A DNA stretch of 33,917 bases from contig CAIUUO010000160.1 in assembly GCA_903902325.1 (NCBI GenBank), positions 1-33,917 of the forward strand. The letters run 5' to 3'. The position numbers and the translations under genes were made by a program. The DNA comes from an uncultured Bacteroidia bacterium. GTDB taxonomy: Bacteria; Bacteroidota; Bacteroidia; Bacteroidales; Prolixibacteraceae. The notes under the pieces were generated by a model that worked only from the letters and a program-made list of their open reading frames with translations, did no database searches and was not told the DNA's origin. This document shows positions 25,581-33,150 of this stretch, piece after piece; position 1 is the first letter of the stretch; each line of letters begins with the position of its first letter.

Positions 25581-26435
25581 ATGAATCAAAAAATACCTTA
25601 CTATCTGAATGAAAAGGGAAATATTGTTCGTTTGGTGATCTATACGGCTGCGTTTGCACTGGTATTTATCAATATCTATCAACCTTTTGGTTCGAAAAAT
25701 TGGTTCCAGGTTTCTGATGTGAAGTATTTTCTATTCTCAAGTCTGATCATCCTGACTGGTGTTCTGGTTGTAGTGATAAGCAGAATCATCATGTTTTACT
25801 ATTCAAGGAATCATGATTTGCTCGTCAGTCAATATGCAGTGTGGGTTTTGGGTGAAATAATAGCGATGTCCTTGTTTTATACGATACTGGAAACTTTTGC
25901 CTTTGACGATACCCGTTTGTTCAAAGAAATGATGAAGCAATCTGTTATTAATACCAGCCTTGTATTACTCTTACCTTATTCCACTATTTGGCTTTATTTC
26001 TCACTGAAAGATAAAAATAAAAAACTTGCGGAGCTGAGTCAGGAACTGGAAATACTGGAGCAACCTGTGAAAGGGATCTTGAATTTCTTTGATGAGAAAA
26101 AGGAACTTAGATTATCCGTTTTTTCTGAACAGATTTTTTGGATTGAAGCAGCCGATAACTACGTAAAAATTCACTATTCGAGCAAAGGGAAAGTCACTGC
26201 TTTTATGATCAGGAATACCTTGAAGGTTATTGAAGAGAGCCTGATCAATACTCCCTTGGTCAGATGCAACCGCTCTACAATTATAAATTTTGATCATGTT
26301 AAAATTTTGAGAAAAGAAAAAGAAGGGATTTTACTTGGATTAGATAAGGAATACATCCCTGATATTCCGGTCTCAAAAACCTATGCTGAAAGGGTCATGT
26401 TGAGGTTTTCCAATTATTTGCAGGCTCCTATCTGA
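25581..26435 (+). CDS. Membrane-anchored LytTR-domain transcription regulator
   Basis: Of two in-frame ATGs, 25581 (MNQKIPYYLNEKGN, 284 residues) gives the more typical N-terminus; 25569 is the alternative. Four transmembrane helices (about 17-35, 48-70, 82-103, 120-142) are followed by a short coiled coil and a C-terminal LytTR DNA-binding domain (about 180-280). The latter shows IFWIEAADNYVKIHYSS, RNTLKVIEESL, LVRCNRSTIINFDHV and IPVSKTYAERV, all typical of the family. There is no receiver domain, so the signal is probably sensed in the membrane part. It is divergent from the hydrolase-like gene, its likely target, and upstream of the efflux operon, from which repeat C separates it. Confidence 0.9.
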   Translation: MNQKIPYYLNEKGNIVRLVIYTAAFALVFINIYQPFGSKNWFQVSDVKYFLFSSLIILTGVLVVVISRIIMFYYSRNHDLLVSQYAVWVLGEIIAMSLFYTILETFAFDDTRLFKEMMKQSVINTSLVLLLPYSTIWLYFSLKDKNKKLAELSQELEILEQPVKGILNFFDEKKELRLSVFSEQIFWIEAADNYVKIHYSSKGKVTAFMIRNTLKVIEESLINTPLVRCNRSTIINFDHVKILRKEKEGILLGLDKEYIPDIPVSKTYAERVMLRFSNYLQAPI

Positions 26436-26460
26436 TGCAAACGTGTTATAGGAACAATAG

Positions 26461-26627
26461 ATCTAGCGGGATTATGCCCTACAAGACCCACCCTAAAAAT
26501 CAAACACTTACGGACACAAGCTGTAGGTGTTTTTTGTTTTACGCCAGGAAGATGCCAGGATTTTGAGGAAAATCGAAGTTTTGAGCTGAAAAATTAGCCA
26601 CGAACGTTCGTTAATTTTTAAACGAAT
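26461..26627 (+). repeat. tRNA-like/terminator repeat, copy C (left part lost)
   Basis: Homology to copies A and B starts in the T-arm-like part (GGGATTATGCCCTAC, then CCCACCC) and continues through the terminator, the right direct repeats (CGCCAGG at 26542, TGCCAGG), and the terminal palindrome TTCGTTAATTTTTAAACGAA (26607-26626), which has one imperfect position pair. The anticodon-type loop and the left arm are absent; the LytTR gene ends at 26435, just before. Like copy E it shares GATTATG where A and B have GATCATG. Confidence 0.65.
26502..26535 (+). terminator. Intrinsic terminator in repeat C
   Basis: AAACACTTAC and GTAGGTGTTT form the main stem, extended by a G-C and a G-U pair, with a larger loop than in copies A and B, followed by six T. 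It would terminate the LytTR transcript. Confidence 0.8.
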
Positions 26628-26986
26628 TGTCAATTCAGGAAGTGTCCCCGTCCATAAATAGTCACAAGTATGATTTTCCAAATTAAGAAGTAAAATACTG
26701 CCAAATTGGGAAGTAGAAATTGGCATGTAGGGAACTTCTTCTATAATTTGCATAGAATTAGATTCTGGTCAAGGCTTTTAACCATCTCCGAAGCAAAGGA
26801 TAAACAGGAAAAGCCTATTTTGTCATCCAATGCCCAATTTCTGACAACAGTTGTTGGGCAATCGATGGCTCAAAAAAAAAGCCTCCAAACTAACAGAAGT
26901 GTGGATTTAAGTTTAATTTTGACCCTCAGGAAAGTTGTTTGTCGTTAATTCAGCATATTTTCCCAATAGATTATCTCCTTAAAAGC
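26628..26986. other. Leader region of the efflux operon, no gene seen
   Basis: These roughly 360 bases hold no convincing gene. A small hairpin (TGCCCAA 26831-26837 with TTGGGCA 26854-26860) is followed by an A9 tract. TAATTTTG at 26914-26921 is an exact match to the TAnnTTTG -7 box and lies 66 bases before the TolC ATG, making it the best promoter candidate. No operator is evident. Confidence 0.4.
26914..26921 (+). promoter_or_regulatory. Candidate -7 box of the RND efflux operon
   Basis: TAATTTTG fits TAnnTTTG exactly and is suitably placed before the first gene of the operon. A -33 TTG at the right spacing is not evident. Confidence 0.35.
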
Positions 26987-28363
26987 ATGCAAATAAAAGT
27001 TGTTGGCATCAAAAATTGCAGAAAGGGTCTGGTAATTTTGCTCTTTCTTGCTTCATCCAACTTTTTGAACGGACAGCCCGTTGGTGATCCCCTTCCATCA
27101 AAAGTGAGCTTATCACAGTGTCTTTCATATGCATTGGCCAACCAGGCACAGGTCAGGCAAGCAATTGTTGATGAGGAAATTGCCAGAAAGGACATTGGCA
27201 TTGCCCTCTCCGGTTGGTATCCCCAATTGGAGATCGATGGCAGTTTGCAGCACTATCTGCAAATCCCGGCTACCAATTATCCCAATCTCGGAAATCCGCC
27301 ACAGTATACACCCTGGGTGGCCATCCCATCAACGATCAACAACAGTTCAACGGGGTTGTTCTACGCGAGCCAGACAATTTACAACAGCACCCTCTATTTT
27401 GCCGCCAGGAATTCGAAGGAGTACCGCAACCAGGCCTCCCAGAATACGGTGAATTCGAAGATCAACACCTATGTGGATGTAAACAAGGCATTCTTTGACG
27501 TATTGCTGACAGAAGAACAGCTGAATGTCCTGGACGAAGACATCCTCCGCCTGGAACGAAGCTACAAGGATGCTTATTCCCTCTACCAGAGCGGAGTTAC
27601 AGACAAAATTGACTATCAGCGAACACAAATTGCGCTCAGCAACATCCGGGCCCAGCGAAAATCGACGGATGAGGGATTAAAGGCAAAATATGCCGTTTTA
27701 AAACAGCTTATGGGAGTGGTTCCTGAAAAACAACTGACCGTTTCTTACGATTCTACAGGTTTTGAAAATGAAATACTTTTTGACACTACCAGAAATCTGG
27801 ATTACAACAACCGCATCGAATACCAGCTGTTTCAGACCAGGATGAGGTTGCAAAATTCACAGGTTGGGTATTACAACTGGTCATTCCTTCCGACTTTGTC
27901 AGCATTTTATGAAAACAGTCCCTCCTTTCAGAGTAGTCAATTCTCGGATTTGTATAACAAAGCCAGCAGAACCTCCTTTCTGGGTCTGAAATTTACTCTT
28001 CCACTTTTCCAGGGAATGAACAGAATCGAGAATTTGAAAAAGGCAAAGCTTCAATACCAAAGGCTTCAATTCGGGATGGACTATCTGAAAAGTGTGATTA
28101 GCACGGAATATAGCCAGGCCCTCGCCCTTTATACCGGCAATCTGAATGAGTTGAAGATTGCCAAAGAGAATGTATCCATTGCCAAGAACATCTTTAATAC
28201 CGTAAAACTTCAATATACAAAAGGGATCAAAGCCTATCTGGAGGTGATCGTTTCAGAAACGGATCTGAGGAGTGCAGAGTTGAATTATCTGAACACTCTT
28301 TTCAAGGTGCTCACAAGCAAAATGGATCTCGAAAAGGCTTTGGGTATGATCAAACCCGAATGA
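26987..28363 (+). CDS. TolC-family outer-membrane efflux protein
   Basis: A TTG at 26939 is in frame, but the ATG at 26987 directly precedes the signal peptide (GLVILLFLASSNFLNGQ), giving 458 residues. Typical TolC-family features are LSQCLSYALANQAQVRQA near the N-terminus, IALSGWYPQLEIDGSLQ, a helical hairpin with DVLLTEEQLNVLDEDILRLERSYKDA, and the second structural repeat with LKFTLPLFQGMNRIENLKKAK and VSETDLRSAELNYLNTLFKVLTSKMDLEKALG. It forms the outer-membrane duct of the tripartite pump encoded by the next two genes (48-bp gap to the adaptor). Base composition is richer in G+C than the modules to the left. Confidence 0.92.
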   Translation: MQIKVVGIKNCRKGLVILLFLASSNFLNGQPVGDPLPSKVSLSQCLSYALANQAQVRQAIVDEEIARKDIGIALSGWYPQLEIDGSLQHYLQIPATNYPNLGNPPQYTPWVAIPSTINNSSTGLFYASQTIYNSTLYFAARNSKEYRNQASQNTVNSKINTYVDVNKAFFDVLLTEEQLNVLDEDILRLERSYKDAYSLYQSGVTDKIDYQRTQIALSNIRAQRKSTDEGLKAKYAVLKQLMGVVPEKQLTVSYDSTGFENEILFDTTRNLDYNNRIEYQLFQTRMRLQNSQVGYYNWSFLPTLSAFYENSPSFQSSQFSDLYNKASRTSFLGLKFTLPLFQGMNRIENLKKAKLQYQRLQFGMDYLKSVISTEYSQALALYTGNLNELKIAKENVSIAKNIFNTVKLQYTKGIKAYLEVIVSETDLRSAELNYLNTLFKVLTSKMDLEKALGMIKPE

Positions 28364-28411
28364 TTCCGAACAGGAATACTTTTAATAACAGCAGACTTTA
28401 AATTTTATTCC

Positions 28412-29524
28412 ATGCATAAAATCACCCAACTGATCGCTACGTTTGCCATGACGGCACTTTTGCTTTCCTGCTTTGGGAAAGCAGAAAGCAGCAAGACGGA
28501 AGATACAGCCACATCCGTGACAGTTACCAATGTCAGGTCTGAAAATGCAATCTTCTACAACTCCTATCCATCTAATGTTGCAGCTTTGAAAGAGGTTGAG
28601 TTGCGGGGGATGGTGGGCGGATGCATCACTGGCATTTATTTTACGGAAGGGAAGGAGGTTCGTACCGGAGAAAAGCTGTATGAGATCGACCGGCGAAAAT
28701 ACGAGGCCACCTATTTGCAAGCCCAGTCTGCCGTAAAAATTGCAGAAGATAACCTGGGAAAGGTGCAGCGAGATGCCGATCGGTATACGGAACTCGCCAA
28801 ACAGGATGCCATTGCCAGACAATTGATGGACAACACCCTGACAGATCTAAAAAACGCAAAAAATCAACTGAATGCGGTAAACTCGGAATTAATTAAGGCG
28901 AAGACCGACTTCGAATATTCGCTGATCAAGGCTCCCTTTGACGGAACCATCGGTTTTTCGAATGTGAAATTAGGTGCATTGGTCACACCCGGTCAAACTA
29001 TTCTGAACACCGTCTCCTCCGACGATCCGATGGGTATTGACTTCGAAATCAACGAAACAGAGTTGGGTCGCTTTCAAAATATTGAACATGCAAATGCCTC
29101 GAAAAATGACAGTATTTTTAGAATCACGCTTCCCAACAATGCCTTGTATCCTTTTCCAGGCAAGTTGAGTGTAATTGATCGGGCTGTTGACAGGCAGACC
29201 GGATCCATCAGGGTCAGGATCACAGTTCCAAACAAGGAGAAAATGCTGAGACCCGGGATGAGCTGCAAAGTTTTGGTACTTAATGACAACTCCGGCCGGC
29301 AGCTCATCGTTCCATTCAAGGCCGTTTTGGAACAATTGGGCGAATATTTCGTTTTCGTCGTCAAGGATAAGACGGTAGTCCAAGTCAAAATAGCCCTGGG
29401 GCCAAAGGTACAGTCGAATGTGATTGTGCAGAATGGCCTCTCCGGGGGTGAGACGATTGCCGTGGATGGCATACAGAAACTGCACGACGGTTCGACCATC
29501 AAAATCGCCTCTTCCCAGAAATAA
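28412..29524 (+). CDS. RND efflux periplasmic adaptor (AcrA/MexA type)
   Basis: This 370-residue lipoprotein (lipobox LLLSC, Cys20) has the membrane fusion protein layout: a first beta-barrel/lipoyl half (EVELRGMVGGCITGIYFTEGKEVRTG), a helical hairpin (about 95-160; LQAQSAVKIAEDNLGKVQRDADRY), the second lipoyl half (DFEYSLIKAPFDGTIGFSNVKLGALVTPGQ), a beta-barrel (PFPGKLSVIDRAVDRQTGSIRVRI) and a membrane-proximal end. It links the inner-membrane pump to the TolC-type channel. It ends 44 bp before the preferred ATG of the pump gene, in the same operon. Confidence 0.94.
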   Translation: MHKITQLIATFAMTALLLSCFGKAESSKTEDTATSVTVTNVRSENAIFYNSYPSNVAALKEVELRGMVGGCITGIYFTEGKEVRTGEKLYEIDRRKYEATYLQAQSAVKIAEDNLGKVQRDADRYTELAKQDAIARQLMDNTLTDLKNAKNQLNAVNSELIKAKTDFEYSLIKAPFDGTIGFSNVKLGALVTPGQTILNTVSSDDPMGIDFEINETELGRFQNIEHANASKNDSIFRITLPNNALYPFPGKLSVIDRAVDRQTGSIRVRITVPNKEKMLRPGMSCKVLVLNDNSGRQLIVPFKAVLEQLGEYFVFVVKDKTVVQVKIALGPKVQSNVIVQNGLSGGETIAVDGIQKLHDGSTIKIASSQK

Positions 29525-29568
29525 ATTTATTGTCAGCCAGGATCCCAAATCAAACTGAATCCAATTTC

Positions 29569-32500
29569 ATGATAGCCGATACATTCATCAAAAGACCCAT
29601 CACCGCCATCGTTGTTTCTTTGATTCTGGTCATTGTAGGCATCCTGGCGATACTCAAATTGCCGGTTGGGCAATACCCCGATATTACGCCCCCGGTAGTG
29701 CAGGTCACCAGCCAATTTACCGGCGCGGATGCGACCACGGTAGAACAGACGGTTACCACCCCCATCGAAATCCAGGTTAACGGCGTTCCGGGAATGGATT
29801 TCATTTCGAGCAACAGTACCACGGATGGTCGTTCACTCCTGAATGTCTATTTCGACATCGGTACCGACATCGACAATGCCACCACCGAGGTTCAGAACAG
29901 GGTAAACATCGCTACGCCCATCCTGCCGGATGAGGTGAAAAGACTCGGTGTCACTGTCCGCAGGAAAAATCCCAGCGGACTGATGAATGTGGCCCTTTAT
30001 GCACCCAAAGGAACCCACAACATCCAGTTCCTCGACAACTACACCAATATTTTTGTCAGGGATGCCCTGTTAAGGGTGAAGGGTGTAGGCGATATCTATG
30101 CCAGAACGGACGAATTCAGCATGCGCATCTGGTTGAATCCGGACAAAATGGCTAGTCTTGGACTGTCGGCCACCGATGTCAGCAATGCCATCCAGGAGCA
30201 GAATGTCCAGATCGCGGCAGGATCTGTCGGCACCTCTCCCCAACGGCCCGATCAGCCCTATGAATACACCACTACCGTGAATGGAAGGCTCAGCAGCGTA
30301 GACGAGTTCAAGAAAATCGTCGTAAGGGCCAATCCTGCGGTTGGCTCCATCGTTCATTTGGAGGATATTGCCCGGGTCGAACTGGGAAAATTCAACTATT
30401 CCGGAAAGGCATTCGTCGACAAAAACCGCTCCTCCTACCTGATCATCTACCAAACCCCGGGTAGCAATGCCATTGATGTTGCCAACGGAGTTTACAAGGT
30501 GATGAATGAGCTGAAAAAATCATTTCCGAGCGATGTGGATTATGTCGTCGCCTTCGAGAATGTCTCCGTCGTAAAAGTTTCCATCAGCGAAGTGATCATG
30601 ACACTACTGGAGGCACTTGCACTCGTGGTGCTCGTAGTTTTTATCTTTTTGCAGGACTGGCGGTCGACCATCATTCCGGTATTGGCCATTCCGGTCTCCA
30701 TCGTTGGCACTTTCATCTTTTTCATTCCGCTTGGTTTTACCATCAATAAGCTGACCCTGTTCGGTTTCGTTTTGGCCATCGGCATTGTGGTCGATGATGC
30801 CATCATTGTAGTGGAATCGGTGCGTCGTTACATGGAGGATTACCATCTCCCGCCTGGAGAGGCTGCCAGCAAAGCGATGGCAGATATCTCGGGGCCGGTG
30901 GTTGCCATTGCGCTCGTTCTCGCTGCCGTATTTGTTCCTGCCGGTTTCCTGCCGGGGATCGTGGGGCGATTGTACCAGCAGTTCGCCATTACCATTGCCA
31001 TTTCTGTGCTCATTTCCGCCTTCGTGGCATTGTCACTCACACCGGCACTCTGTTCGCTCTTTCTGAAACCGCACCACATCTCCTCCTCTTCCAAAGGATT
31101 AAACTATTTCTTTTTCAAGTTTAACAGTTGGTTCAACCGCAGGACAGAAGGCTATACCAAAAATGTGCAGTACGCGATCAAGCATTCCCGCTATATAGTC
31201 ATATTGCTGGTGCTGGTGATTTTTGCCACCTATGTGATGTTTCTGAAAAAGCCCACCGGCTTCATTCCGTTGGAAGACGAAGGAAGGGTGTACATTACCT
31301 ATGAACTGCCGGAAGCCTCCTCCACTTCACGCGCCGTGGAGGTGATGAATAAAATCATGGATGTGCTGGGCGATATGGAGGGAGTCGACCACTATTCTGC
31401 CATTGCAGGGCTTAACGTGATTACCGGGGCTTCCAAGAGCAACAGCGGAACCATCTTCTGCATGCTGAAACCCTGGGACGAAAGAACAAAAAAATCGCTT
31501 CAGCTGAATGCATTGATCGCGAAGATGCAAGAGAAATTTGCCGCCATCCGGGAGGCGAACATCGTAGTCATCCCCCCTCCTGCCATACCGGGGCTTGGTG
31601 CCACCGGCGGCTTTACCTTCGAGGTCCAGCAACGCGAAAGCAACGACGACATCAAAACATTCGAAAAGAACACCAACGAATTTCTCTCCGTCCTCAACAA
31701 ACGGCCTGAAATATCCAGGGCATTCACCTTTTTCAATGCCCGGACTCCCAGCTATCAGCTCACGGTCGACCGTGAAAAATGCAAGAAGATGGGTGTTAGC
31801 CTGAGTGAAGTATTCAATACGATCCACACCTATCTTGGCAGTACCTATGTCAACGACTTCACCATTTACAACAGGGAGTTCCACGTCATTGTCCAGGCGG
31901 ATACTCTTTTCAGGAACGACATCGTTGATCTGGATAAATATTATGTACGAAATTACCAGGGCAACATGATGCCTCTCAATTCGGTGATGTCTTACAAAGT
32001 GAGTGAAAGTGCCTCCATGCTCACCCATTACAATCTCTACCGGATGGCTGAAATTGTGGGCAATGCCAAACCGGGATATAGTTCAGGTCAGGCACTGCAG
32101 GCACTGGAGGAGACCGCTAAACAGGTTCTACCCAAAGGATACGGCTATGAATTTTCCGGATTGAGCCGCGAAGAGGTCAAGGCAGGAAATACCTCTACCT
32201 TGATCTTCATCCTCTCCCTCTTGTTCGTATTTTTATTTCTGTCGGCGCTGTATGAGAGCTGGACGGTTCCGTTTACTATTCTTCTCGGGGTGCCGCTGGC
32301 GGCATTTGGTGCTATTCTGGCGCTGACGCTCATTCCCTCCCTGTCAAACAACGTCTATGCCCAGATTGGCCTTTTGACCCTGATTGGACTGGCGGCCAAA
32401 AACTCCATCCTGATTGTCGAATTTGCCAAGGAACGGGTGGACCGCGGCATTGAAATTGTGGCCGCCACGACCGAAGCAGTTCGCCTGCGATTGCGACCCA

Positions 32501-32745
32501 TTCTGATGACCTCCTTTGCATTTATTTTTGGCGTTTCACCGCTGGTGTTTGCGACGGGCGCAGGAGCCATTGGCCGCCAGACAATCGGTTGGTCGGTGCT
32601 TGGCGGAATGCTGGCGGCCACCGCCTTGGGCGTTTTCGTGATTCCCGTCTTGTTCATCCTCATCATCCGGCTGAGCTACGGTAAACAAAAACTGGCAGAT
32701 CTCAGAAAGAAAAATAGTACCTCCTTCCCGGATATTGAACAGTAA
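29569..32745 (+). CDS. RND multidrug efflux pump (HAE1/AcrB family)
   Basis: A TTG at 29530 is in frame; the ATG at 29569 (MIADTFIKRPITA) matches the family N-terminus, giving 1058 residues. Twelve transmembrane helices and two large periplasmic loops are present. The proton relay is intact: GIVVDDAII supplies Asp409 and Asp410 (AcrB Asp407/408) and GLAAKNSILIVEFA supplies Lys944 (AcrB Lys940). Other hallmarks are KLPVGQYPDITPPVVQV and the FGFVLAIG helix. It exports amphiphilic compounds across both membranes using the proton gradient, together with the adaptor and TolC-type protein. The specificity cannot be read. No local regulator is contained in the operon. The coding sequence is visibly more GC-rich than the toxin-antitoxin region. 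Confidence 0.96.
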   Translation: MIADTFIKRPITAIVVSLILVIVGILAILKLPVGQYPDITPPVVQVTSQFTGADATTVEQTVTTPIEIQVNGVPGMDFISSNSTTDGRSLLNVYFDIGTDIDNATTEVQNRVNIATPILPDEVKRLGVTVRRKNPSGLMNVALYAPKGTHNIQFLDNYTNIFVRDALLRVKGVGDIYARTDEFSMRIWLNPDKMASLGLSATDVSNAIQEQNVQIAAGSVGTSPQRPDQPYEYTTTVNGRLSSVDEFKKIVVRANPAVGSIVHLEDIARVELGKFNYSGKAFVDKNRSSYLIIYQTPGSNAIDVANGVYKVMNELKKSFPSDVDYVVAFENVSVVKVSISEVIMTLLEALALVVLVVFIFLQDWRSTIIPVLAIPVSIVGTFIFFIPLGFTINKLTLFGFVLAIGIVVDDAIIVVESVRRYMEDYHLPPGEAASKAMADISGPVVAIALVLAAVFVPAGFLPGIVGRLYQQFAITIAISVLISAFVALSLTPALCSLFLKPHHISSSSKGLNYFFFKFNSWFNRRTEGYTKNVQYAIKHSRYIVILLVLVIFATYVMFLKKPTGFIPLEDEGRVYITYELPEASSTSRAVEVMNKIMDVLGDMEGVDHYSAIAGLNVITGASKSNSGTIFCMLKPWDERTKKSLQLNALIAKMQEKFAAIREANIVVIPPPAIPGLGATGGFTFEVQQRESNDDIKTFEKNTNEFLSVLNKRPEISRAFTFFNARTPSYQLTVDREKCKKMGVSLSEVFNTIHTYLGSTYVNDFTIYNREFHVIVQADTLFRNDIVDLDKYYVRNYQGNMMPLNSVMSYKVSESASMLTHYNLYRMAEIVGNAKPGYSSGQALQALEETAKQVLPKGYGYEFSGLSREEVKAGNTSTLIFILSLLFVFLFLSALYESWTVPFTILLGVPLAAFGAILALTLIPSLSNNVYAQIGLLTLIGLAAKNSILIVEFAKERVDRGIEIVAATTEAVRLRLRPILMTSFAFIFGVSPLVFATGAGAIGRQTIGWSVLGGMLAATALGVFVIPVLFILIIRLSYGKQKLADLRKKNSTSFPDIEQ

Positions 32746-32829
32746 AATCGAATCATTCATACTTTATAAATTAAGAGCGGGGGCATTAACCTTTACTGTC
32801 AGATTTTGTTGTAACTAATACATTTTATA

Positions 32830-33052
32830 ACAACCATTATCAACCAGTGGAAAATGGGAATGGGTTAGACTTCCCACTCATTATCAGGGGATCTCCCGAC
32901 GTGGCTGGATGGATACACCCTTAAAATAAAATACTTACAGCCACAATCTGTAAGTGTTTTTTGTTTTACGCCGGGAAGACGCCAGGACTTGGGGGATTTT
33001 GAAGTTTTGTGCTGAAAATATTAGCACCGATGTTCGTTTATTTTTAAACGAA
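32830..33052 (+). repeat. tRNA-like/terminator repeat, copy D (core replaced)
   Basis: This copy keeps the left motif CAACCAGTGG and the GGGTTAGAC...CCCACTCATTATCAGGGG part (32862-32890). The T-arm/acceptor part is replaced by unrelated sequence (32891-32920) that still ends in ACACCC. The hairpin (32929-32962), the right direct repeats (CGCCGGG, CGCCAGG; 32969-32986) and the terminal palindrome-like TTCGTTTATTTTTAAACGAA (33033-33052) follow. It occupies most of the gap between the efflux operon and the convergent AbiEii remnant; the rest of that gap (33053-33150) shows nothing recognisable. Confidence 0.68.
32929..32962 (+). terminator. Intrinsic terminator in repeat D
   Basis: AAATACTTACAG pairs with CTGTAAGTGTTT (12 bp, one T-G pair), closing a CCACAAT loop, followed by six T. 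Compared with copies A and B the stem differs on both arms but remains paired. It would terminate the RND efflux operon. Confidence 0.85.
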
Positions 33053-33150
33053 AAGCAAATTAATTTTGGAAGATTGACTCGCTACTAAATGTGCAATTTG
33101 AAACAAGTTTGAATGCTCTAATCCCTTTGAAAGGGACTTTATTCTCATTT

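Noticed and set aside
31327-32028. Long minus-strand open frame of 233 codons inside the RND pump gene
   Set aside because: It is the antisense of a conserved, GC-richer gene, in which long shadow frames are expected. Its composition is not protein-like for this organism.
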